The notes beneath the pieces are model-generated. The model did not search any database. It had not been told where the DNA came from and saw only the letters and a program-made list of their open reading frames with translations. Positions 32,253-38,966 of a DNA stretch of 38,966 bases are shown here, one piece after another. Both the position numbers and the translations under genes were made by a program. The first letter of the stretch is position 1. Every line of letters begins with the position of its first letter. Origin of the DNA: Aphanocapsa feldmannii 277cV (GTDB taxonomy: Bacteria; Cyanobacteriota; Cyanobacteriia; PCC-6307; Cyanobiaceae); contig SRMO01000028.1 in assembly GCA_004768415.1 (NCBI GenBank), forward strand, positions 36,050 to 75,015. Reading direction: 5' to 3'.

Positions 32253-33260
32253 TTGCCCCAGCGCATCCTGATCACCGGCGCCAGCGGTTGCGTTGGCCAA
32301 TACATCAGTGGCTGGCTGTTGCGCCATTCCGATGCCCAGCTGGTTCTGCTGCTGCGCGACCCGGCCAGGCTCACGGCGGTCAGCCCCGCTGATCCGCGCA
32401 TCTCACTGCTGGTGGGCGATCTGCGGGAGGTTGACCAGTTCGCCGCCGAACTGGCCCAGGTGGACCGCGTGGTGCATACGGCCACCGCCTGGGGGGATCC
32501 CGGCCGGGCCCACGCTGTGAACCTGGTGGCGGTGAAGGCCATGCTGGCGCTGCTGGACCCCCGGCGGCTGCAACAGGTCATTTATTTCTCCACCGCCAGC
32601 GTGCTGGATCGGCAGCTGGAGCTGCTGCCGGAAGCCGAGCGGTATGGCACGGAGTACATCCGCACCAAGGTGGCCTGCCTCAGACAGCTGATGCAGCATC
32701 CCCTGCGGGACCGGATCGTGGCGGTGTTCCCCACACTGGTGTTCGGGGGACGTCTGGATGGCCGGGATCCCCATCCCGCGAGCTACCTGACGGCGGGCCT
32801 GCGGCAAGCCATACGCTGGCTCTGGTTGGCCCGCTTCCTGCGACTGAAGGGCAGTTTCCACTTCATCCACGCCGCTGACATCGCTGCCATCTGCGGGCAT
32901 CTGGCCACACATCCCCATCAACCGGGGCCGCAGCGCTGGGGCCATATGCAACGGTTGGTGATGGCCCAGGACAGTCTCTCCCTGGACCAGGCCATCGCGA
33001 TCCTCTGCCGCTACCGCCACATGGTCCATCCCTGGGGCCTGCAGCTCACGGACCGGCTGCTGCAACTGCTGATCCGGCTGTTCCGCATCCAGTTGACCCC
33101 CTGGGATCGGTTCAGCCTGGGCTTGCGGCACTTCATCCATGCGCCCATCACCCGACCGGAATGCTTCGGACTCGACTCCCGGGCCCCCAGCCTGGAGAAG
33201 GCCCTGGAGGCAGCTGGCATCCCCCGGCGGGGCAGGCTGCCCGCTGGCAGCAGTGGTTGA
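32253..33260 (+). CDS. NAD-dependent epimerase/dehydratase family protein
   Basis: The 335-residue protein is an extended short-chain dehydrogenase. The Rossmann motif is ILITGASGCVGQYISGWLL at the very N-terminus, followed by LVGDLREVDQF and VVHTATAWGDPGRAHAVNLV. A catalytic-type region has YFSTASVLD and YGTEYIRTKVACL. The Tyr/Lys pair in EYIRTK fits the active site. The substrate is unknown: nucleotide sugars, or a lipid or pigment intermediate, are possible. It starts at TTG 32253. Its close position after hemE suggests co-transcription but not necessarily a pathway link. Confidence 0.83.
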   Translation: MPQRILITGASGCVGQYISGWLLRHSDAQLVLLLRDPARLTAVSPADPRISLLVGDLREVDQFAAELAQVDRVVHTATAWGDPGRAHAVNLVAVKAMLALLDPRRLQQVIYFSTASVLDRQLELLPEAERYGTEYIRTKVACLRQLMQHPLRDRIVAVFPTLVFGGRLDGRDPHPASYLTAGLRQAIRWLWLARFLRLKGSFHFIHAADIAAICGHLATHPHQPGPQRWGHMQRLVMAQDSLSLDQAIAILCRYRHMVHPWGLQLTDRLLQLLIRLFRIQLTPWDRFSLGLRHFIHAPITRPECFGLDSRAPSLEKALEAAGIPRRGRLPAGSSG

Positions 33261-33376
33261 GCTGAGCAGGTCGGATCCTCTGCCTGCTGTCACGGGGAGC
33301 CGTGGGAACAGAGGTAACGATGCTGCTCGGAAACCGAGCCTGGCCCGATAGAGTCGCTTCATTCCTCATCATTGCA

Positions 33377-33745
33377 ATGCGTCAGCGTTTCCTCCGCCTG
33401 CTGAGCTTCTGTTCAGCGGCCATTCTGAGCCTCGCCATGTTGCTCGGTTTCAGTGCTCCCGCCACCGCCGCCACCGTTGAAGTGAAAATGGGCACGGATG
33501 GGGGCCTGCTGGCCTTTGAGCCCGAGACCATCACCATCGATGCGGGCGATGCCGTCAAGTTCGTCAACAACAAGCTGGGCCCCCACAATGCTGTGGTCGA
33601 TGGCCATAGCGAGCTCAGCCACACCGACCTGGCCTTTGCCCCCGGGGAATCCTGGGAGCAATCGTTCTCGGAAGCCGGCACCTACGAGGTCTACTGTGAG
33701 CCCCACCGTGGCGCCGGTATGGTTGGCACCATCATCGTGAAGTGA
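33377..33745 (+). CDS. petE: Plastocyanin
   Basis: Plastocyanin is the copper carrier between cytochrome b6f and photosystem I in the thylakoid lumen. The 122-residue precursor has a signal peptide [20 protein letters not shown] through APATAA, then the mature protein beginning [11 protein letters not shown]. The copper ligands are His70 (GPHNAVVDG), Cys107 and His110 ([10 protein letters not shown]) and Met115. Length and motifs are typical. ATG 33377 is chosen because it opens the signal peptide; the frame itself extends to 33302 without homology. A strong hairpin follows at 33770. petJ lies downstream on the same strand after about 230 bases. Confidence 0.97.
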   Translation: MRQRFLRLLSFCSAAILSLAMLLGFSAPATAATVEVKMGTDGGLLAFEPETITIDAGDAVKFVNNKLGPHNAVVDGHSELSHTDLAFAPGESWEQSFSEAGTYEVYCEPHRGAGMVGTIIVK

Positions 33746-33769
33746 TCGTCGACTGAGCATGACGGACCA

Positions 33770-33803
33770 TCAGCAGCAGCCACCATGAGTGGGCTGCTGC
33801 TGA
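33770..33803 (+). terminator. Hairpin terminator after petE
   Basis: TCAGCAGCAGCC (33770-33781) pairs perfectly with GGCTGCTGCTGA (33792-33803) around a ten-base loop. It begins 25 bases after the petE stop. There is no T-run behind it, so it may be a processing or stability element rather than an intrinsic terminator. Confidence 0.65.
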
Positions 33804-33827
33804 CGAATCTCTGGATCAATCTGGCCA

Positions 33828-33849
33828 AAAGCCGGAGATCAGCCATTGC
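33828..33849 (+). repeat. Copy of the dispersed repeat of 12297-12318
   Basis: The 22 bases from AAAGCCGGAGATC to AGCCATTGC match 12297-12318 with one mismatch. It lies in the petE-petJ gap. Confidence 0.5.
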
Positions 33850-33974
33850 CTCCCATGGCTGTTGCAGCAGTGCCTTTGATTCTGGTATCCGCCTTGATTT
33901 CCCTTCGTTACCAGAGCGGCTCAGGTTGCATCCCCATCGATAACATTGTGGATGTGTGCTTCGGCAAGATCAAG

Positions 33975-34325
33975 ATGAAGAGACTCATCACCATCTCTCT
34001 GTTGTTCATCGCTTTGATGCTCGGCTGCGTCAGTCCCGCTTTTGCAGCCGATCTTGACCATGGTGGAAAGATATTCTCCGCCAACTGCGCTGCCTGCCAT
34101 CTGGGTGGAAACAACGTTGTTGATTCCGCCAAAGGACTCAGGAAGGAAGCCTTGGTCTCTTTCCTGTCGTCTTATGAGGAAGACCATGAGGCGGCCATTG
34201 CGGCACAGGTGACCAGTGGCAAAAATGCCATGCCCTCCTTTGCTGAAAAGCTGAGCAGAGAGGACATTGTCGACGTGGCAGCTTACGTCGAATCCATGGC
34301 TAACAAGGGCTGGAGTGCATCATAG
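33975..34325 (+). CDS. petJ: Cytochrome c6 (c553)
   Basis: Cytochrome c6 carries electrons from cytochrome b6f to photosystem I or to terminal oxidase and can replace plastocyanin when copper is scarce. The 116-residue precursor has a signal peptide (MKRLITISLLFIALMLGC, cleavage after AFA), and then ADLDHGGKIFSANCAACH with the haem motif CAACH (38-42). The axial methionine is in GKNAMPSF (Met86), and the final helix reads DIVDVAAYVESMANKGW. ATG 33975 starts the signal peptide. It lies downstream of petE and is followed by a strong hairpin at 34392. Confidence 0.95.
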   Translation: MKRLITISLLFIALMLGCVSPAFAADLDHGGKIFSANCAACHLGGNNVVDSAKGLRKEALVSFLSSYEEDHEAAIAAQVTSGKNAMPSFAEKLSREDIVDVAAYVESMANKGWSAS

Positions 34326-34391
34326 CAACAGCCACCACAACTGAGCTCACTGGCTGGAGCTAGCCCCAGGCACCTGGCCAGCAGAGACGTT

Positions 34392-34430
34392 CCAAAGCCA
34401 CCTTAAGCCTTGGGTTTAAGGTGGCTTTGG
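34392..34430. terminator. Strong hairpin between petJ and the convergent secreted-protein gene
   Basis: CCAAAGCCACCTTAA (34392-34406) pairs perfectly over 15 bases with TTAAGGTGGCTTTGG (34416-34430) around a nine-base loop. It sits between two convergent genes and is probably a bidirectional terminator. No clear T-run follows on the plus strand. Confidence 0.75.
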
Positions 34431-34478
34431 TAATAGGACGTCCCTGCAGTCACACCAACTACGGCAAAGAATGCGGGG

Positions 34479-35699
34479 TCAGAGGAAGCGGAACACGATC
34501 GGACAGTTGACGACGAAACCGACTGAACCGTATTCACCGCCGTCCCGGCCGGTAATCCAGCCGTCCTCGACCAGTCCGAGAATCTGGAATTCCTCTGTGA
34601 CGCGGGTACGGACCCCTTGATCGACAGCAGCTTGCGTCCAAACGCCAAGATTGATATCCCAAAGTGGGCTGTAATCGGTCGCGATGGTAGGGATCCCACC
34701 AAGAACATTGAGCGGTGTTCGTTTGTCGGACAGGGCGCTGTTCAAGCCTTGGCGATGGGGATTGTCGCGGCCGGTCGGACCATTGACCATCACAAATATC
34801 CGCTCCACTGGCGAAAACAGGCTGTCGTCAGCGCCTAGATGGATGCTTTCGAGGCCGGGTGCGAAGGTGGCTCCTTCCAAAGCAGCCGGCGCTGGGTGGT
34901 TGGCTTCAGTGGAGAGATACAACACTGGGCGGGCAAAGCTGAAACCTGCCGTCAGCTCGAGTGTCACGTTGCCTTCGCGTGGACAGATCGAAACCACCTT
35001 GTCATGCATGATCGCGTGGTCCGCAGCGCCATCACAGAAACGGTTCAAGGTGGCAGCGTCAACGTCATAGGCAATCATCGGTGCGTTGTAGATATGGCCT
35101 CCGGCATTCTCGATCTTGACAAGGGGGCTATAGAAGTTATCACCCACCGATCCCGGCTGCAATGATTTCGGCGGGAAGAAGTTCGGAGCATCGCCGGGCA
35201 CAACGCTGCGCTCCGGCGAGAAATCAACAGTGCCGGCTTCGAAAACGAGAGTGAGCCCTTCTGCCAGGGTACCGCGGCGTACAGCTCGTCCGACGTCTGC
35301 ATAGGTGAGCTTAGGGGCGTAGTTCAGGCCCAGTGCTTCAGCATTGCCGCGATCATCGGTGTCAAGGACGACATACCAGACAGTCTCGCCAGATGCCATC
35401 TGCCCAGCATAGAGAGGCAGTGTGACGGTGCCTGCCTCGAGATCGACCGCACCGGCTTTCAAGAGCTTATGTGGGCCGATCAATTCCTTCTGAACCTCCG
35501 ATGGAGCTGGTCCGAAGTAAGTGAGAGGAATATCCGCTCCGATGGATGGAGGTGCGGGCGCCACGTCACCGTCATCGTCGAAGGGTGCCTGTTGGGCATA
35601 GGTGCCGCTACCCAGGCTCGAGACAAGGGCGATCGCGGCCACAAGGCGAGTCGCCTGCACGGTGGTTCGAGACATGACTGTTGCAAGCATGTTGGTCAC
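34479..35699 (-). CDS. Secreted protein of unknown function
   Basis: The product of up to 406 residues has a signal peptide (VAAIALVSSLGSGTYA, cleavage before QQAPFDDDGD). It is followed by APPSIGADIPLTYFGPAPSE and a beta-rich body with VTLPLYAGQMASGETVWYVV. Other visible segments are SPLVKIENAGGHIYNAPMIA, EGNVTLELTAGFSFARPVLY and VGFVVNCPIVFRF at the end. It contains several cysteines but no catalytic motif or lipobox. I do not recognise the family; it looks like an exported or surface-bound protein. GTG 35699, ATG 35690 and ATG 35675 are all possible starts. It is less GC-rich than the core genes, suggesting acquisition by transfer. It is convergent with petJ. Confidence 0.65.
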   Translation of the reverse strand: MTNMLATVMSRTTVQATRLVAAIALVSSLGSGTYAQQAPFDDDGDVAPAPPSIGADIPLTYFGPAPSEVQKELIGPHKLLKAGAVDLEAGTVTLPLYAGQMASGETVWYVVLDTDDRGNAEALGLNYAPKLTYADVGRAVRRGTLAEGLTLVFEAGTVDFSPERSVVPGDAPNFFPPKSLQPGSVGDNFYSPLVKIENAGGHIYNAPMIAYDVDAATLNRFCDGAADHAIMHDKVVSICPREGNVTLELTAGFSFARPVLYLSTEANHPAPAALEGATFAPGLESIHLGADDSLFSPVERIFVMVNGPTGRDNPHRQGLNSALSDKRTPLNVLGGIPTIATDYSPLWDINLGVWTQAAVDQGVRTRVTEEFQILGLVEDGWITGRDGGEYGSVGFVVNCPIVFRFL

Positions 35700-35737
35700 C
35701 GAAAAACAGCGATGCTTGACATGGTAACGCGTTTAGT

Positions 35738-35763
35738 CCATGGCAGACCTGTAATCTGTCAAC
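35738..35763 (-). promoter_or_regulatory. Possible promoter of the secreted-protein gene
   Basis: On the minus strand a perfect TTGACA (35763-35758) lies about 60 bases before the possible start codons. A weak ACTAAA-like -10 element follows after about 19 bases. The area is unusually AT-rich. Confidence 0.3.
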
Positions 35764-35881
35764 ATATCTATTGATCAATGGATTTCGGTGAGGAAACCCG
35801 GAGAGCAAGGGGATTGCCCAGAGCTTCCACAAGCACTTGTTCTGCCATCTGCTCTATGCCCTGGAACACCACGGAAGGGGC

Positions 35882-37552
35882 TCAGCCGGCGTCGGTCACG
35901 GCACCGAGGCTGCTGCAGCTCACCAGGCGCGCGTACTTGGCCAGCACGCCACGCTCATGCCTGGGAGCGGGGGCAACCCAGGCCGCCCGCCGTCTGGCCA
36001 GGGTCTGCTCGTCGACGTCGAGTCGAAGCAGGCGGTCATGGGCATCGATGGTGATGGAGTCGCCGTCTTCCACCAGGGCAATGGTGCCACCGATGGCAGC
36101 TTCAGGTGCCACATGGCCCACGACCATGCCGTAGGTGCCGCCGCTGAAGCGTCCATCGGTGATCAGACCGACACTGTCGCCAAGGCCGGCACCGATGATC
36201 GCCGCAGTGGGGGCAAGCATTTCGCGCATACCAGGCCCCCCTCTGGGCCCTTCATAGCGGACCACAACCACATCACCTGCCACGATGGAGCCGTCGAGGA
36301 TGGCCTCGAGGCATGTCTCCTCGCTGTCGAAGACTCTGGCGGGGCCGGTGATCAGGGGATTCTTCACGCCGCTCAGCTTCGCGACGCTGCCGCGCTCCGC
36401 CAGGTTGCCCTTCAGTACGGCCAGGTGGCCGCTGCTGTAGAGCGGCCGATCAATGCCACGGATGACGGCCTGGCCGGCAGGGGGTGTGGCGGGGACATCG
36501 GCCAGCACGTCCGCAATGGTCTGGCCTGTCACCGTGCCGCACTGCCCGTGGAGCAGCCCCGCATCCAGCAGCAGTTTCATCACCTGGGGAATACCGCCGG
36601 CCTTGTGGAGATCGACGGTGACGAAGCGACCGCTGGGCTTGAGGTCGCAGAGCACGGGGGTTCTGGCCCGGATCGCCTCGAAGTCGTCAAGGCCGAGGGG
36701 GACTCCGGCGGTATTGCTGGCCGCCAGCAGATGAAGCACGGCATTGGTGGAGCCGCCGATAGCCATGATCACGCTGATGGCGTTCTCGAACGCCTCCCGG
36801 GTCAACAGATCCAGGGGACGGATGTCCAGCTCGATGGCCCGGATCAGGGCTTCGGCCGAAGCAGCAGCACTGTCGCTCGTCTCGAAGTCCTCGGCGGCCA
36901 TGGTGGAGGAGTGGGGCAGACTGAGGCCCATCACCTCGAAGGCAGCCGACATGGTGTTGGCGGTGAACATGCCACCACAGCTGCCAGCACCGGGGCAGGC
37001 TTTCCGCTCTACGGCAGCGAGCCGGGCATCGTCGATCTTGCCGGCCGCATACTGGCCGACGGCTTCGAATGCGCTGACGACAGTCAGATCTTCACCGTCG
37101 AGATGGCCGGGCTTGATCGTGCCGCCGTAGACGAACACTGAGGGGATGTTCATGCGAACCATGGCCAACATGGCTCCGGGCATGTTCTTGTCACAGCCGC
37201 CGATGGCCAGCAGGCCATCCATGCTCTGGGCGTTGCAGGCCGTCTCGATGCTATCGGCAATCACCTCTCGAGACACCAGGGAGTAGTGCATGCCGTCAGT
37301 GCCCATGGAAATGCCATCGCTGACGGTGATGGTTCCGAACATCTGGGGCATGGCACCGGCCATGCGCAGGCTGTCTTCGGCGCGGCGGGCCAGGTCGTTG
37401 AGTCCGAGGTTGCAGGGGGTGATGGTGCTGTAGCCGTTCGCCAACCCCACAATCGGCTTGTTGAAGTCTCCATCACCAAAGCCCACGGCGCGGAGCATGG
37501 CCCGGTTCGGCATGCGTTGGACACCTTGTGTGATCGTGGCTGAGCGACGCAT
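35882..37552 (-). CDS. ilvD: Dihydroxy-acid dehydratase
   Basis: IlvD dehydrates 2,3-dihydroxy acids to 2-keto acids in valine, leucine and isoleucine synthesis and carries an iron-sulfur cluster. The 556-residue product begins [20 protein letters not shown]. It has the likely cluster cysteines at Cys47 (YSTITPCN), Cys120 ([12 protein letters not shown]) and Cys192 ([15 protein letters not shown]). [17 protein letters not shown] and [20 protein letters not shown] near the C-terminus are diagnostic. The length is normal. It starts at ATG 37552. The upstream autotransporter gene on the same strand is 160 bases away. It is a core gene between two accessory-looking neighbours. Confidence 0.97.
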   Translation of the reverse strand: MRRSATITQGVQRMPNRAMLRAVGFGDGDFNKPIVGLANGYSTITPCNLGLNDLARRAEDSLRMAGAMPQMFGTITVSDGISMGTDGMHYSLVSREVIADSIETACNAQSMDGLLAIGGCDKNMPGAMLAMVRMNIPSVFVYGGTIKPGHLDGEDLTVVSAFEAVGQYAAGKIDDARLAAVERKACPGAGSCGGMFTANTMSAAFEVMGLSLPHSSTMAAEDFETSDSAAASAEALIRAIELDIRPLDLLTREAFENAISVIMAIGGSTNAVLHLLAASNTAGVPLGLDDFEAIRARTPVLCDLKPSGRFVTVDLHKAGGIPQVMKLLLDAGLLHGQCGTVTGQTIADVLADVPATPPAGQAVIRGIDRPLYSSGHLAVLKGNLAERGSVAKLSGVKNPLITGPARVFDSEETCLEAILDGSIVAGDVVVVRYEGPRGGPGMREMLAPTAAIIGAGLGDSVGLITDGRFSGGTYGMVVGHVAPEAAIGGTIALVEDGDSITIDAHDRLLRLDVDEQTLARRRAAWVAPAPRHERGVLAKYARLVSCSSLGAVTDAG

Positions 37553-37650
37553 GGGCTGAAGCCGGAAGGGGGGACACGGAGACGCCTCAGGCGGAAGCGT
37601 CCTGGGGTTGGAGACTACCCCCAGGGCCGATCAGCAAGACATTCAAGCCC

Positions 37651-37670
37651 CTGGAAAGCTCTGGAAAGCT
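37651..37670. repeat. 10-bp direct repeat in the gap before ilvD
   Basis: CTGGAAAGCT occurs twice in tandem (37651-37660, 37661-37670). It lies between the autotransporter stop and the ilvD start. It could be a regulator site or chance. Confidence 0.35.
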
Positions 37671-37712
37671 GGCCAATGAACCTTGTCAGCTGCTTTCAAC
37701 CGAGGAGTGAAT

Positions 37713-38966
37713 TCAGAAGCGGAACTCCGCCCATGCACCTGTGATCACATGTGTCCTCTCAAAGCCATCCTGCACTGCCGCCATCCCTACGCTATAGGTC
37801 GAGTCCGATCGAGGATGATAGTTCATGCTTGCGCCTACCCGATTGAATTGGAGGAGATCAGCCTGATCGATGGTCATGATGTCGGCATAGTCGATGCGAC
37901 CATTGTGGTCGATGCTTCGGGCTGCGCCAATACGAGCATCACTTGAGTAGACAGGATGCTCCAGCGACAAACGGGCATTCAACGTCGTTTTGTGATTCAG
38001 CCTGATCGAGATGTCAAGCTCCCCCGTCGCGAGGAGGGCATTGTCCAATCCGACCAGTGCCTCCTCGTTCGGAGCGAAATGGCTGAGCCGGTTCTCCACT
38101 ACGAGCCTCAGCGTGTCGCTGCCAAAGAGAGTGCGGCTGAAGCCAAGATCGATGCTGTCGCCGGACACTGCGAAGGGGCCGGTGCCCTCGATACCGAAGG
38201 GCCTCGTCAGGTCGGAAGCGAAGGCTGCGCCGAGGGCATAGTTCGCCTGGGCACCGACGAAGGAAACCGCCAGGACGGAGCGCGGATTCCAGCCCATGAT
38301 GCCAAGGCCGGAACCGTCCACATCCTCGGGATTCCGGACCACGCTCCCATGGACTGTTCCGGCTTCCGATCTGTATCCAAGAGACATGCCCACTGCCTCC
38401 CGGTCCATGCGGAAATTGCCGTGGGGCAGCGGAATGCCCGCCAGACCTGCCAACCCTTCGCTGAGCCCAGCTCCCCGGCCGGCGCCAAGGAGCCAGGAGC
38501 TGCTCGTCATGCCACTGACATGGAAATCCTGCCCGATGATTGACAGCACAGACTCCTGACCTTCGCCTGCCGAGATGCGCTTTGGCGTGATGAGCTCGAG
38601 ATCCTGGATCGACAGTTCGCCGGCACCGGCATTGATATACCGACTGATGGGGACAAAGAAGGGGGCGCGCTGATAGCGATCGAGAACGAGGATTGTCTCG
38701 TCGTACAGGTGTCTCGACACCGCACCTTCCGGCAGCAAGAGCCAGGCACCTTGCGTTATAGCAACAGAACCATCGTCATATCCGCCAAGCGGGAACAAGG
38801 TGCCGCCGATTGGCCGCGAGGCGGCTTCCAGGTCAAGCAGTCCCTGTCCATAGACAGAGCTGTCGGCATAAATGCCGGTTTTATTTGCAGTGAAGAGGAT
38901 GCGGTCCCGCACGTCCTGGAATCCCAGGTTCGGGAACATGCTCTTCAGGCCCGCCAGGGCACCGCT
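37713..38966 (-). CDS. C-terminal part of an S8-type serine protease autotransporter (runs off the right edge)
   Basis: About 418 residues are visible; the gene continues beyond 38966. The beginning, with SMFPNLGFQDVRDRILFTAN, YADSSVYGQGLLDLEAASRP, looks like the last part of a subtilase domain, where the G.G.LDLEAA pattern is common in S8 autotransporters. The rest alternates short hydrophobic strands with Gly/Ser turns, for example GMSLGYRSEAGTVHGSVV and SVGMAAVQDGFERTHVI. It ends AWAEFRF, with a terminal Phe typical of outer-membrane barrels. It probably cleaves itself or other proteins at the cell surface. The protease triad itself is outside the window. Composition differs from the core genes and the type is commoner in proteobacteria, so transfer is likely. 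Confidence 0.7.
   Translation of the reverse strand, partial: SGALAGLKSMFPNLGFQDVRDRILFTANKTGIYADSSVYGQGLLDLEAASRPIGGTLFPLGGYDDGSVAITQGAWLLLPEGAVSRHLYDETILVLDRYQRAPFFVPISRYINAGAGELSIQDLELITPKRISAGEGQESVLSIIGQDFHVSGMTSSSWLLGAGRGAGLSEGLAGLAGIPLPHGNFRMDREAVGMSLGYRSEAGTVHGSVVRNPEDVDGSGLGIMGWNPRSVLAVSFVGAQANYALGAAFASDLTRPFGIEGTGPFAVSGDSIDLGFSRTLFGSDTLRLVVENRLSHFAPNEEALVGLDNALLATGELDISIRLNHKTTLNARLSLEHPVYSSDARIGAARSIDHNGRIDYADIMTIDQADLLQFNRVGASMNYHPRSDSTYSVGMAAVQDGFERTHVITGAWAEFRF

Noticed and set aside
30777-32327. A 516-residue minus-strand frame
   Set aside because: It is antisense to glgB and hemE, both of which are secure.
35837-37141. A 434-residue plus-strand frame
   Set aside because: It is antisense to ilvD.
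1-38966. tRNA or rRNA genes
   Set aside because: I saw no cloverleaf-type sequence or rRNA-like stretch by eye; a covariance-model search would be decisive.

Overview
The window is cyanobacterial, most likely from a GC-rich picocyanobacterium of the Synechococcus/Cyanobium type. It carries psbZ (photosystem II), petE and petJ (plastocyanin and cytochrome c6), a DUF2518/Ycf51-like gene and a cyanobacterial-style MutS. Most of the sequence is GC-rich core genome. The species cannot be named from the sequence alone.

Left core block (1-6246): lysC (partial) and holA on the minus strand, cobH/cbiC on the plus strand, mutS on the minus strand, then psbZ and ribH on the plus strand. Accessory block (6247-15503): this is the most unusual part. 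A 3' remnant of rfbC runs by an ATGA overlap into a broken rfbD copy. An IS3-like transposase scar follows. Then comes a very AT-rich 4.3 kb reading frame encoding two GT-B type glycosyltransferase modules joined by tandem hydrophobic repeats. A second broken rfbD copy comes next, so two rfbD relics flank the imported gene. Beyond it lie an antisense DUF2290-like remnant and a pair of translationally coupled P-loop genes: a KGGVGR-variant MinD/ParA-like ATPase with an in-frame TAG near its 5' end, and a STAND/AAA-like ATPase.

Right core block (15485-33745): coaE, argJ, an HtrA/Deg protease, a LuxR-type regulator, a small unknown protein, the overlapping minus-strand pair proA-folB, a very large TamB-like protein, DUF2518 and DUF4332 genes, a small secreted protein, glgB, hemE, an NAD-dependent epimerase and petE. 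petJ follows. Strong hairpins lie after petE and petJ, and the one after petJ sits between convergent genes.

Right end (34479-38966): a secreted protein of unknown function, ilvD, and the C-terminal half of a secreted protein that looks like an S8-type autotransporter ending in a beta-barrel; its N-terminus lies outside the window. TamB-like factors help insert outer-membrane barrels in other bacteria, so a link between the TamB-like protein and this autotransporter is possible but is only inference.

No tRNA, rRNA or CRISPR array was recognised. The main points of interest are the disrupted rhamnose locus, the repeat-linked double glycosyltransferase with a recent 246-bp internal duplication and a strong internal ribosome-binding site, and the two-ATPase module.
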